Positions 47,451 through 59,389 of a stretch of DNA of 64,000 nt are shown here, piece by piece. The stretch is from Flaccisagitta enflata. Taxonomy: Eukaryota > Chaetognatha > Sagittoidea > Aphragmophora. The notes below the pieces were generated by a model. That model ran no database searches, was not told where the DNA came from, and saw only the letters and a list, made by a program, of their open reading frames with translations. The DNA lies in NCBI GenBank assembly GCA_965153355.1, contig OZ231126.1:109306001-109370000 (forward strand). The letters run 5' to 3'. Positions within the stretch are counted from its first letter, which is position 1, and every line of letters starts with the position of its first letter. The position numbers were made by a program, and so were the translations under genes.

Positions 47451-47789
47451 ATTTCTTGCATTTATCGCCCCCCCTCCAATTAGCGCCCCCCTCCTTATTT
47501 ATGAAATGATGAGCTAATAATAAGAGTGATAAGATTCATGGAAATTTTATAGGAAATAAGATTTTTTTGGCAAAAACCATTTGAGCATAAGATGCAATAC
47601 AACAAAATATTCTCTTTTTAGTGATTTGCTGATTTGAATTATGAAAAAAAATTATCAGAAAGCGTAAATTTCATTAAATATTATTAAAATATTGATGAAA
47701 AGGGGGCGCTAATTGCAGGTTTAAAACAGTAATGCTTCATTTCAATTTCAAAAGCGCCCGGGGCGCTAATTACAAGAAATACGGTAATT
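47446..47789. mobile_element. MITE with GCGCCCCC-type inverted ends
   Basis: TACCATATTTCTTGCATTTA near 47450 with CCAATTAGCGCCCCCC, and GGGGCGCTAATTACAAGAAA with TACGGTA near 47789, are inverted copies. About 345 bp, AT-rich interior. Confidence 0.7.
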
Positions 47790-48715
47790 GTGCGCTGGGT
47801 GGCTGGTTAACATTAAATCCTTTCCATAACATTGTCCCTTATAAAATATACAGAGTAAAAAACATTTTTCTTCATATTTCCAGATGTTAAAAAAACTGTT
47901 TCTACCCAATGTTGACACATTTCTATTGGACTAAAAGCTTTTAGAGCTCAGAATACAAAAGAACAGAAATTTGAGAAAATCAAGTGAAAAATACTGCAAA
48001 ACTCTCTTACATTTGATATTTAAATTATCTTAAGTTATGACCAAATCAATGAAATTTTTCTCTATGTTCAATAAGATGCCTTGATAAGGTGATCGAAAAA
48101 AATCATTTTTTTGCTCATTTAGTTTATTTTGCTCGTTTTTTTCCCAATCATTTATAGATTTTTACTTTTATCCATATTATTACTTGTCCATTTTAGGCCA
48201 AGAAAATCGCAATAAGCACGGCAAAGCACGGCATGAGCCATAGCATTCTGGATTCATGACCCCTTAAGCTACATTTTGGCATAAGTCGCTCATTGTGCGT
48301 CCTTGTGCAATTTTCTTTATTCATAGGGTAATAAAAGCATGCAAATTAGGTCAAATATGTAGTAATAGTTTATTAGTGCTAAAAATGTAAAAAAATAATG
48401 TTTTTTTAAATTTTTCTAGACATGTAAACATTAATGAAGGAATCCAATCCAATATTGAAGATATTATGAGTTTTTGTATTCTTTACAGCTGATTGAAAAA
48501 ATTTATTGATTTTTCTTGAAATTTATTATTTTTCATAGTATTGTTCATTTAAGTCGCTCTTTTCTACTCTAAATTGCCTTAAAACCTGTCATATTGACCA
48601 GTAATATATGCACAAGTACTGCTATGACTATTTTACTTAGTTTGAGCCATATAGCAGAGATGAAAATTTTCACTCAAATACCCAAGGAGCCATCTAGCGC
48701 AATCCGTGGTCCTTA

Positions 48716-49375
48716 GTGCAGCGGCCCCAGATGGGCATATAACCTTTGATTCCACACAGAGCTATTTTCCAAGTTAGGGTCTGCTAGTGTTAATCTTGGG
48801 TTTTGAAGGCGTGATTTGAAGTCTGGGAGGCCTGAATTAAGGTCTGGGAGGTCTGAGTTGAGTCTGAGAGACCTGAATGAGAGTCTGGAAGGCTTAGATT
48901 GGGTCTGAGAGGCCTGAATTTGGATCTGGGAGGCTTGACTTGGGGTCTGAGAGGCTTGATTTTAGGTCTGAGAGGCCTGATTTGTGGTCTGAGAGGCCTG
49001 ATTTAGGGTCTGAGAGACCTGACTACAAGTCTGAGAGGCCTGATTTGGGATCTCAGAGACCTGATCTGGGGTCTGAGAAGCCTGATTTGGGGTCTGAGAG
49101 GCCTGATTTGGCGTCCAAGAGGGCTAATTTGGGGTCTGAGAGACCTGATTTGTGGTCTGAGAGGCCTGATGTGGGGTCTGAGAGGCCTGACTACGAGTCT
49201 GAGAGGCCTGATTTGGGGTCTGAGAGACCTGATCTGATCTGATCTTGGGTCCAAGAGGGCCAATTTGGGGTCTCAGAGGCCTGATTTGAGGGGGGGGGAC
49301 ATACAACGGAGACAATTGCCCTGTGTGGAATCAGAGGTCGTCTGCCCCTCTGGGGCCGCTGCCCAAAAAAGGAAG
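48716..49375 (+). mobile_element. minisatellite-cored palindromic element
   Basis: Left arm GCAGCGGCCCCAGATGGGC with TTTGATTCCACACAG; right arm CTGTGTGGAATCAGAGGTCG with CTGGGGCCGCTGCCC. Core from about 48800: 21-bp units of GGTCTGAGAGGCCTGATTTG, about 20 copies, closed by a G run. Confidence 0.85.
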
Positions 49376-49449
49376 AACAAGTAACGCGGGGTTACAATGT
49401 TGAAGCAAATGGGTAGGCAGGGGCGTTCACCCCATGGCACCCCCTCTAC

Positions 49450-49845
49450 AGACATACATAACAAGTCATCCAAGGATATCATATGGTCAGTGGTACCCAA
49501 TGCCCTGCTCTATTGCAGTTTGAAGGTAATGGGGTGAGAGAAGGGCGGTAACCAAAGCACCGATGTCCTGCAGAACTCAAATTGACCCTCCCAAGCCTCA
49601 CATTAGCCCTCCCATGCCTTGAATTGAGCATCCCAGGTCTCAAAAATGCTATTCCATGCCTCATATAAACCTTTTTCGAGCCTTAAATTAACCCTCCTAT
49701 CATCCTGTGCCTCCTTGCCCTTCTCTCAAGCCTCAGGCCAGCTCCCTTATGCCTCAAGCCATACTCCTCAGTTCTCAATTCAGCCCCCCTAGAACATGGA
49801 ATCATAGGTCATCGCCCCCTAGAAGGCCACTGCCCCATTAATCTG
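49450..49845 (+). mobile_element. minisatellite-cored palindromic element, diverged copy
   Basis: Outer end ATATGGTCAGTGGTACCCAA, then GATGTCCTGCAGAAC, a core of ~20-bp CCTCCCAAGCCTCACATTAG units, and a decayed right arm GGAATCATAGGTCATCGCCC with GGCCACTGCCCC. Confidence 0.7.
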
Positions 49846-50483
49846 GATAACCTGAGATAATGATTAGAATAATTGGGGCATCAGATACCGCTAACAATAT
49901 GACGTGTGAGCGACTTATTGGACATGTGCTCAAGAACTCCTGTACCCATGGACAGACAAAGCAACCAGAAATGTCTAAATGGCCAAAAAAGGGCATAGTT
50001 TTAATTCATGGTTGACTCGACAAGTTCTTTAGGATTGTAAAGCCTCTGCAGCTCACATAATGGTCAAGTAAGTGGATGATTGATACGGTTTAGAACGAAT
50101 GAATCATTTTTGCAATTTTCATCATTTTCCATTTTTTAGCTGCACCAATAGTGATACAATCAAGTGTACTTTATGCACAGAACTGAAATTCTTGTTTTTC
50201 TTGAAAGTTCATCTGTTAATGAAGCTGTGCTTGATAGCATAACTGCCATAGGACTGGGGTAATTGAGATTAAGATATAGTAAAAATAGTCAATTTTGGCA
50301 TTTTTTTTTGCGATTTTTGCAATTTTTGGCTCCACAACAAGCGATCTATTAAAGGGCACCCGTTGCACATTTTTCAAAGAAAGCATAAAATAACAATCAT
50401 TTTGGTCCTAGAGGATGTCGATGGTCAGTTTGAGAAACCACTTTTATACTTTCATGGTACTGCATCCTGTCTGGGATGTCCTA

Positions 50484-53400
50484 CCTGTTTAATGGTTTTG
50501 TCCATTGCTATGCTCGTCAATCTTTTTTCATGGGTGAGTTAAGCTGTCATTGGGTCAAGTCTATATATCTGTCTCTGAAAGTCTTTTTTTCTCAATATGA
50601 GCATGTAACCTATCTTACACACTTTCCCATCCGGTATCTATCTGCGAAAAAGAAGAAATAGAACTCAAGAAAAAGGACTGAATCAAAAGATGATCGCTGT
50701 TGGGATGAAACCAAACTGAGATCGTATCTGTGTTACAAAAAACGCTTTGATAATCCACCACATCTCACACAAGAGTCAATGGACAAAACCATTAAACAAG
50801 TCCACTGTTTCAAAGATACACATTGATACAGCTACGGAGTCATATCTACAGCGATCATCTTTTGATTCAGTCCATTTTCTTCAGTTTTATTTCTTCTTTT
50901 TCGCAGATAGATATGGGATGGTTAAACGCTGTTCACTTTAACCGTCATCAGTTATCATTGGGGCTAAAATAATAAGAGGATGAATCATTTGACTACTTGG
51001 CTAACTGGGACAAAACCAAACTGACATCGTGTCTGTGTTTCAAAAAACTCTTTGTTAATCCACCACATCTCACACAAGAGTCAATGGACAAAACCATTAA
51101 ACGAGTCCACTGTTTCAAAGATACATATTGATACAGCTACGGAGTCATATCTACAGCGATCATCTTTTGATTCAGTCCATTTTCTTCAGTTTTATTTCTT
51201 CTTTTTCGCAAATAGATAGGTGATGGTTGAACGCTGTTCACTTTAACCGTCATCAGTTATCATTGTGGTTAAAACTATAAGAGGATGAATTGTTTGACTA
51301 CTTGGCTAAATGGGAAGAAACCAAACTAAGATCGTATCTGCGTTTCAAAAAACGCTTTGGTAATCCACCACATCTCATACAAGAGTCAAGGGACAAAACC
51401 ATTGAACAAGTCCACTGTTTCAAATATACACAATGATACAGCTACGGAGTCTTTAATGGTTTTGTTCATTGACTCATTTGTGAGATGTGGTGGATTAACA
51501 AAGCGGTTTTTGAAACACAGACACGATCTCAGTTTGGTTTCGTCCCAGTTAGCCAAGTAGTCAAACGATTCATCCTCTTATAGTTTTAACCACAATGATA
51601 ACTGATGATGGTTAAAGTGGAATCTTTCACCGCAAAAATCAAGCGTAATTTGAGAGTAATAGTCTTGATCTCATCCCATGAAAAGGAAATGGGTGCCTAC
51701 GCTGATCATGCCTGTCACGATAAAACCCGTCGTTGATACAAAAGAGAAATGCCTGTCACAATAACAGGCCCGTCGTTGATACATAAGACAAGCTTTTGGT
51801 AAAACATATGACAATCGTTGTTTTGAGCAGGCAAGTGCCCAGCACACCAAATGATAGGGAATGAGGTAGTGGACAGGGCTATGCTCGTCAATCTTGTTTC
51901 ATGGGTGAGTTGAGCTGTCATTGGGTCAAGTATATATATCTCAGTCTCTGAAAGTCTTTGTTTCTCAATATGAGCATGTAAAGTATCTTACACACTTTCC
52001 CATCCAGTATCTATCTGCGAAAAAGAAGAAATAGAACTCAAGAAAATGGACTGAATCAAAAGATGATTGCTGGAGATATGACTCCGTAGCTGTAACAATG
52101 TGTATCTTTGAAACAGTGGACTTGTTTAATGGTTTTGTCCATTGACTCTTGTGTGAGATATGGTGGATTACAGGGTGTTTTACACCAAATGATATATAAG
52201 AAAACGATGTCATTCTGCTTCTAAAAATAATGAAATAATTCTGAAAATAGATTCATAGAGCCCTTAAACTCTGATTTTTCATGTAAAAATTTCATTTGTC
52301 TGGGTCAAGTAGTTTGGCCTCAGCAGAGATTTGAAAAAAAATGAACATTTTCAGTCTAAGCTTTTTCCATCCAAGAATTTTTTCTTTAAATTGCTCTCAT
52401 TTCTAAACGGTTAAAGCTACAGATCCCAGATTAGACTCAAATGAAAGAAAATTTGAAAATCTTTAATATGAGACCAATCTGGGATCTGTAATCTTAACCG
52501 TTTAGAAATGAGAGCAATTTAAAGAAAAAATTCTTGGATGGAAAAAGCCTAGACTGAAAATGTTCATTTTTTTTCAAATCTCTGCTGAGGCCAAACTACT
52601 TGACCCAGACATGAAAAATCGGAGTTTAAGGGCTCTATGAATCTATTTTCAGAATTATTTCATTACTTTTAGAAGCAGAATGACATCGTTTTCTTATATA
52701 TCATTTGGTGTGAAACACCCTGTAACAAAGCGTTTTTTGAAACACAGATACGATGTCAGTTTGGTTTTGTCCCAGTTAGCCACACAGATACAATGTCAGT
52801 TTGGTTTTGTCCCAGTTAGCCAAGTAGTCAAATGATTCATCCTCTTATAGTTTTAACCACAATGAAAACTGATGACGGTTAAAGTGGAATCTTTCACCGC
52901 AAAAGTCAAGCGTATTTATGAGCTAGGTAGTTACATAACTCCGTAGCTGTACCAATGTGTATCTTTGAAACAGTGGACTCGATTAATGGTTTTGTTCATT
53001 GACTCTTGTGTGAGATGTGGTGGATTAACAATGCGTTTTTTGAAACACAGATACGATCTCAGTTTGGTTTCGTCCCAGTTAGCCAAGTAGTCAAACGATT
53101 CATCCTCTTATAGTTTTAGCCCCAATGATAACTGATGACGGTTAAAGTGGAATCTTTCACCGCAAAAGTCAAGCGTAATTTGAGAGTAATAGTCTTGATC
53201 TCGTCCCATGAAAAGGAATATCTGTCACTATAACAGGCCCGTTGGTGATTCATGAGAAAAGCTTTTGGTAAAACATATGACAATTGTTGTTTTGAGCAGG
53301 CAAGTGCCCAGCACACCAAATGATAGGGAATGAGGTAGTGGACAGGGCTATGCTCGTCAATCTTGTTTCATGGGTGAGTTGAGCTGTCATTGGGTCAAGT

Positions 53401-55910
53401 ATATACATCTCAGTCTCTGAAAGTCTTTGTTTCTCAATATGAGCATGTAATGTATCATACACATTTTCCCATCCGGTATCTATCTGCAATAAAGAAGAAA
53501 TAGAACTCAAGAAAATGGACAGAATCAAAAGATGATCGCTGGAGACATGACTCTGTAGCTGTACCAATGTGTATCTTTGAAACAGTGGACTCGTTTAATG
53601 GTTTTGTCCATTGACTCTTGTGTGAGATGTGGTGGATTAACAAAGCGTTTTTTGAAACACAGATACAATGTCAGTTTGGTTTCGTCCCAGTTAGCCACAC
53701 AGATACAATGTCAGTTTGGTTTTGTCCCAGTTAGCCAAGTAGTCAAACGATTCATCCTCTTATAGTTTTAACCACAATGATAACTGATGACGGTTAAAGT
53801 GGAATCTTTCACCGCAAAAGTCAAGCGTAATTTGAGAGTAATAGTCTTGATCTCATGCCATGAAAAGGAAATGGATGCCTACGCTATTCATGCCTGTCAC
53901 AATAACAGGCCCATTGTTGATACATAAGACAAGCTTTTGGTAAAACATATGACAATCGTTGTTTTGAGCAGGCAAGTGCCCAGCACACCAAATGATAGGG
54001 AATGAGGTAGTGGACAGGGCTATGCTCGTCAATCTTGTTTCATGGGTGAGTTGAGCTGTCATTGGGTCAAGTATATATATCTCAGTCTCTGAAAGTCTTT
54101 GTTTCTCAATATGAGCATGTAAAGTATCTTACACACTTTCCCATCCAGTATCTATCTGCGAAAAAGAAGAAATAGAACTCAAGAAAATGAACTGAATCAA
54201 AAGATGATTGCTGGAGATATGACTCCGAAGCTGTAACAATGTTTATCTTTGAAACAGTGGACTTGTTTAATGGTTTTGTCCATTGACTCTTGTGTGAGAT
54301 GTGGTGGATTAACAAAGCGTTTTTTGAAACACAGATACGATGTCAGTTTGGTTTTGTCCCAGTTAGCCACACAGATACAATGTCAGTTTGGTTTTGTCCC
54401 AGTTAGCCAAGTAGTCAAATGATTCATCCTCTTATAGTTTTAACCACAATGATAACTGATGACGGTTAAAGTGGAATCTTTCACCGCAAAAGTCAAGCGT
54501 ATTTATGAGCTAGGTAGTTACATAACTACGTAGCTGTACCAATGTGTATCTTTGAAACAGTGGACTCGATTAATGGTTTTGTTCATTGACTCTTGTGTGA
54601 GATGTGGTGGATTAACAATGTGTTTTTTGAAACACAGATATGATCTCAGTTTGGTTTCGTCCCAGTTAGCCAAGTAGTCAAACGATTCATCCTCTTATAG
54701 TTTTAGCCCCAATGATAACTGATGACGGTTAAAGTGGAATCTTTCACCGCAAAAGTCAAGCGTAATTTGAGAGTAATAGTCTTGATCTCGTCCCATGAAA
54801 AGGAATGCCTGTCACTATAACAGGCCCGTTGGTGATTCACGAGAAAAGCTTTTGGTAAAACATATGACAATTGTTGTTTTGAGCAGGCAAGTGCCCAGCA
54901 CACCAAATGATAGGGAATGAGGTAGTGGACAGGGCTATGCTCGTCAATCTTGTTTCATGGGTGAGTTGAGCTATCATTGGGTCAAGTATATATATCTCAG
55001 TCTCTGAAAGTCTTTGTTTCTCAATATGAGCATGTAATGTATCATACACATTTTCCCATCCGGTATCTATCTGCAATAAAGAAGAAATAGAACTCAAGAA
55101 AATGGACAGAATCAAAAGATGATCGCTGGAGACATGACTCTGTAGCTATACCAATGTGTATCTTTGAAACAGTGGACTCGTTTAATGGTTTTGTCCATTG
55201 ACTCTTGTGTGAGATGTGGTGATACATGACTCCGTAGCTCTACCAATGTGTATCTTTGAAACAGTGTGACGGTTAAAGTTAACAGTGTTCAACCAACCGG
55301 TATCTATCTGCAAAAAAGAAGAAATAGAACTCAAGAAAATGGACTGAATCAAAAGATGATCGCTGGAAATATGACTATTCATTCTCTTATAGTTTTAACC
55401 ACAATGATAACTGATGACGGTTAAAGTGGTCTTTGTTTCTCAATATGAGCATGTAACGTATCTTACACACTTTCCCATCTGGTATCTATCTGCAAAAAAG
55501 TAGAAATAGAACTCAAGAAAATGGACTGTCCACCACATCTTACACAAGAGTCAATGGACAAAACCATTAAACGAGTCCACTGTTTCAAAGATACACATTG
55601 ATACAGCTATGGAGTCATGTCTCCAGCAATCATGTTTTGATTCTGTCCATTTTCTTGAGTTCTATTTCTTCTTTTTCGCAGATAGATACGGGATGGGAAA
55701 GTGTGTAAGATAGGTTATACGCTCTTCTATTTTTTCTTTTTCGCAAATAGATCTTGTTTCATGGGTGAGTTGAGCTGTCGTTGGGTCAAGTCTATATATC
55801 TCAGTCTCTGCAAGTCTTAGTTTCTCAATATGAGTATGTAACGTATCTTACACATTTTCCCATCCGGTATCTATCTGCGAAAAAGAAGAAATAGAACTCA
55901 AGAAAAGAGA
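50484..55910. repeat. ~310-bp satellite, array 2 with an orientation switch and a higher-order repeat
   Basis: Same units as array 1, forward to about 51440 and reverse complement after. A ~1.59-kb block recurs (for example AGCTAGGTAGTTACATAACT at 52919 and 54507), so units are arranged in a higher-order repeat; the foldback element sits in only one of the copies. Confidence 0.88.
52171..52722. mobile_element. 552-bp foldback element with TA target duplication
   Basis: Starts CAGGGTGTTTTACACC and ends GGTGTGAAACACCCTG. The two halves (about 250 bp each) are inverted copies throughout (ATTGCTCTCATTTCTAAACG against CGTTTAGAAATGAGAGCAAT), with a short centre near 52450. Flanked by TA on each side; the satellite reads GTGGATTAACAAAGCG without it. 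No open frame, so non-autonomous; Tc1/mariner-like by its target. Confidence 0.9.
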
Positions 55911-55919
55911 TAGTCCGCC

Positions 55920-56560
55920 AGCGAATTTGGGGGTGTTCATCAACGGGGAATGAACGCACGTTGACGAACAATGCCATACAGCTGTTCATGAACGAGTAAA
56001 AAGAGGCTCTTGGCAAACGATTTCGTTCATGGAGGGCCCAATAAACACGTTCATGAACGACCGTTCATTGAGGGGTAAAAAAAGTTGTTGCTGAACAGGT
56101 AAAAAAACCCACTCCACCAACGATTTCGTTGGTGGAGTGGGTTTATTTACCTGTTGATGAACAATGTTATGTTGCTGTTCATAAACAATGCTATGTTGCT
56201 GTTCATGAACAGCAAAAAATAGTCTAGGCATGAATGGTTGAGCTGATAGAACACATTTAAAAAAGGGCCATAAAAACCATGTTCATGACTGGCCAAAAAA
56301 GTCACTCCACCAAATGGAGTGGGTTTTTTACCTGTTGATGAACGATGCTATGTTGCTGTTGATGAACGATGCTATGTTGCTGTTCATGAACAGCAAAAAA
56401 AAGTCTAGGCATGAACGGTTGAGCTATCAAAACCCACCATAAAAATCATGTTCATGACTGGCCAAAAAAATTCACTCCACAAACGATGTTTAGTGGACTT
56501 TTTTAGCTGTTTAAGAATGACCCAATAGTGTATGTTCATTAACAATGAAAAAAGTCGCTC
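55920..56560. repeat. GTTCATGAAC-rich minisatellite region with a perfect hairpin
   Basis: About a dozen GTTCATGAAC, GTTCATCAAC or GTTGATGAAC motifs, with the repeated phrase TGCTATGTTGCTGTTCATGA. At 56105-56144 the 19-bp arm AAACCCACTCCACCAACGA and its exact complement are separated by TT. Confidence 0.75.
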
Positions 56561-56688
56561 ATGAATAATCATTGAAATGTATTTGATGAACGGATTGCTT
56601 ATTCAGGGGGAGAAAAGAAAAATAGCTTCTTATGATAAACAAGGCCAAATTACGGCCAATTCTTAATCAAGAACTTGTGAGTTTTGAA

Positions 56689-56766
56689 TGAATGAATGAA
56701 TGAATGAATGAATGAATGAATGAATGAATGAATGAATGAACGAATGAATGAATGAATGAATGAACG
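56689..56766. repeat. AATG microsatellite
   Basis: (GAATGAAT)n. Confidence 0.95.
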
Positions 56767-57039
56767 GATAAATGAATAAATAGACGCACAAAAGAATGAA
56801 TGGCAAGTGAATGGGAAGCAGAAAAGAATGAACTTTTCAAAAGCATATCATTCAGTTTCTTTAGTTAGGGGAATTAAGCAGATCACCCAACTAGACCTGA
56901 AAAAAATGTATCCCAAGGCTTTTTGATAATTATTTCTTTTCTTTTATGAAAAAAAAACCCAGTTACCACCATAGAAACAGTTTTCACTCTTGTTTTTCCA
57001 CTTTTCAGTTTTTTTTTTCAGTCTTTTTTGAGATTTGTT

Positions 57040-57340
57040 ATTTTTCATTTTTCATTTTTCAATTTTCACTTTTCACTTTTCACTTTTCACTTTTCACTTT
57101 TCACTTTTCACTTTTCACTTTTCACTTTTCACTTTTCACTTTTCACTTTTTACTTTCCACTTTTCACTTTTCATTTTTCACTCTTCACTTTTTACATTTT
57201 ACATTTTTTATTTTACATTTTACATTTTACATTTTTCATTTTACACTTTACATTTTACATTTTACATTTTACATTTTACATTTTACATTTTACATTTTAC
57301 ATTTTACATTTTACATTTTATACTTCAAATTTCATTTTTT
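57040..57340. repeat. TTTTCAC / TTTTACA heptamer arrays
   Basis: (CACTTTT)n to about 57180, then (TACATTT)n. Seven-base units give three-frame Phe/His-rich frames that mean nothing. Confidence 0.93.
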
Positions 57341-57512
57341 AGTTGCGGACACGCAACTCTATAAGAGGCTTTGTCCGTCCATTGGTTGGTCGGTTGGTCG
57401 GTTGGTTGGTTGGTCGGTCCGTGGTGAATGAGTTGAAAAGTGGGAAAACGCGCATTTCTGCCCCTGCCCACCTGTCTGCAACTGATGGCCGTGTATGCGG
57501 CCTTGTTATATT
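57341..57512 (+). mobile_element. GTCCGTCC/AGTCGCG repeat family, full copy
   Basis: TTTTTTAGTTGCGGACACGC, TATAAGAGGCTTTGTCCGTC, repeated GGTTGGTCGGTT, TCTGCCCCTGCCCACC and GTATGCGGCCTTGTTATA. Confidence 0.85.
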
Positions 57513-57524
57513 TCACTTTTTATT

Positions 57525-57720
57525 TTCATTTTTCATTTTTTATTTTTTACTTTTCATTCTTCATTTTTCATTTTTCATTTTTCATTTTTCATTTTTCATT
57601 TTTCATTTTTCATTTTTCATTCTTTTTTTTATTTTCTATTTTTCATTTTGCATTCTTTTTGTCTCTTTTATTCTTACACTTTATCTCATTCTGATCATTT
57701 TTTTATTTTTCATCTTTCAT
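57525..57720. repeat. TTTTTCA array
   Basis: (CATTTTT)n with degenerate flanks; continues the heptamer theme on the other side of the repeat-family copy. Confidence 0.85.
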
Positions 57721-57974
57721 ATTCTAAATCAAATATTTCAATCATTTACAAACAGTACAACAATCTACTTAATTTATAAAAGAAATTAAAAACTTCTTTT
57801 TAACAATCTATTTCATCAAATTAACTTTAAAAAACTATGATAAAGTTAGGATTACATTTTTTTCTAGATGGATCCATTGAAATCCCCCTCTATTCAGTTC
57901 GCGCGCTCGGTAATGTTTGATTTCGGGATTGCACTGTGTTCATTGATACTGAGCTCAAAGAAAAAGGAGAAAAA

Positions 57975-58145
57975 CAAGGGGAAAAAGAAGAAGAAGAAGA
58001 AGAAGAAGAAGAAGAAGAAGAAGAAGAAGAAGAAGAAGAAGAAGAAGAAGAAGAAGAAGAAGAAGAAGAAGAAGAAGAAGAAGAAGAAGAAGAAGAAGAA
58101 GAAGAAGAAGAAGAAGAAGAAGAAGAAGAAGAAGATAAAGACGAA
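57975..58145. repeat. GAA microsatellite
   Basis: (GAA)n of about 160 bases; poly-Lys, poly-Glu and poly-Ser frames across it are artefacts. Confidence 0.97.
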
Positions 58146-58278
58146 GAAGAAGAAGAAGTAAAAGGAGGAGCAGAACAAGAAGAAAAAGAGGAAGAAGAAG
58201 AAAAAGAAAAAGAAAAAGAAGAAAAATAAACAGAAAAAAAGAGGAAGAAGAAAAACAAGGTCAACAAACCTTAGTTGT

Positions 58279-58385
58279 GTGGTAATAAAGGTAATAAAGG
58301 TAATAAAGGTAATAAAGGTAATAAAGGTAAAAAAAGTAATAAAAGTAATGAAGGTAATAAGGTAATAAAGGTCATAAAGGTAATA
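58279..58385. repeat. GGTAATAAA nonamer array
   Basis: (GTAATAAAG)n; two more units occur at about 59095-59115, right after the element at 58386. Confidence 0.85.
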
Positions 58386-59095
58386 GTCGCAAAAGCGTTA
58401 GATGGTCAGCAGTACCCGTTGCCCCTAGGTGAGTGTATGTTGGTGTGAGGTGGTTAGAGGGGCAGCGGCCCCGAAGGGGCCGATGACCTATGCTGTTTTT
58501 ATTTGAGCTTCAAGGCTGGAATTAGGGCCTGGAGGCTGGGATATGAGCCTTGCAGCTGGGATTTGAGCTTTTGAGCTGGGATTAGAGCCTCAGGCTGATA
58601 TTTGAGCCTCAAGGCTGGGATTTGAGCCTCAAGGCTGGGATTTCAGCCTTGAGGCTAGGATTTGGGCCTCAAGCTGGCATTTGAGCCTTGAGGCTGGGAT
58701 TTGAACCTGGAGACTGGGATTTGAGCCTCGAGACTGGGATTTGAGCCTCGAGACTGGGATTTGAGCTTTGAGGCTTGGGTTTGAGCCTTGAGGCTGGGAT
58801 TTCAGCCTCAAGGCTGAGATTTGAGCCTCGAGGCTGGATTTGAGCCTCAAGGCTGGGATTTGAGCTTTGAGGCCGAGATTTGAGCTTTGAGGCTCGGATT
58901 TGAGCTTTGAGGCTTGGATTTGAGCTTTGGGGCTGGGATTTGAGCCTCAAGGCTAGGATTTGAGCCTTGAGACTAGGATTCAAGCCTCGAGACTAGGATT
59001 TGGGTCTCGATGGGGGGGGGGGATGTAGGAGGAGAAGGAGAAGAAGAAGAAGGAGAAATTTCTCCCTTGTGAAAGCATAGCCGCTGCCCAAAAAG
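58386..59095 (+). mobile_element. minisatellite-cored palindromic element
   Basis: Outer end AGATGGTCAGCAGTACCCGT, left arm GGGCAGCGGCCCCGAAGGGG with CCGATGACCT, core of ~20-bp GGCTGGGATTTGAGCCTCAA units from 58510 to 59005, a G run and a GGAGAAG tract, and right end GCCGCTGCCCAAAAAGGG. Confidence 0.85.
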
Positions 59096-59389
59096 GGAAT
59101 AAAGGTAATAAAGGTTTTTAAGGTAATGAACTTGCCTAAATCTTCCTATGATTAAACTATGTAAACCTCTATTACCATTACAGATCTATACTTACCCTTG
59201 AGTACCCTAAAGTACCCTAAAGTACCTAAATTACCCTAAAGTACCCTAAAGTCACACATTTAATATGACATCGTACAGGGCCGGTCTCTGAGACCACCTG
59301 AATATGATAGGGATGTGTCTTCTGAAGGCCGGAAAACTTCCGGCAAAAAAATTCCGCTCAGGAAAATTCGTCCAACCTCTACTGCTCTA

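Larger units (their letters stand above)
46852..50482. mobile_element. 3.6-kb hAT-like non-autonomous element with long inverted arms
   Basis: Ends TAGGACATCCCAGAC at 46852 and its exact reverse complement at 50469-50483, flanked by CCTGTTT (7 bp) or ACCTGTTT (8 bp) on both sides, inserted in a satellite unit. Arms of about 450 bp (to ~47345 and from ~50035) are diverged inverted copies (TAGATCGCTTGTTAATGAGG against CAAGCGATCTATTAAAGGGC). No transposase. The interior holds a smaller MITE and two copies of the minisatellite-cored family, otherwise AT-rich sequence without genes. Confidence 0.78.

Noticed and set aside
44940-55300. Many 60-105-residue open frames
   Set aside because: They recur once per satellite unit in identical or near-identical form, hence are satellite translations.
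57868-58270. Lys-, Glu- or Ser-rich genes
   Set aside because: Translations of the GAA microsatellite in different frames.
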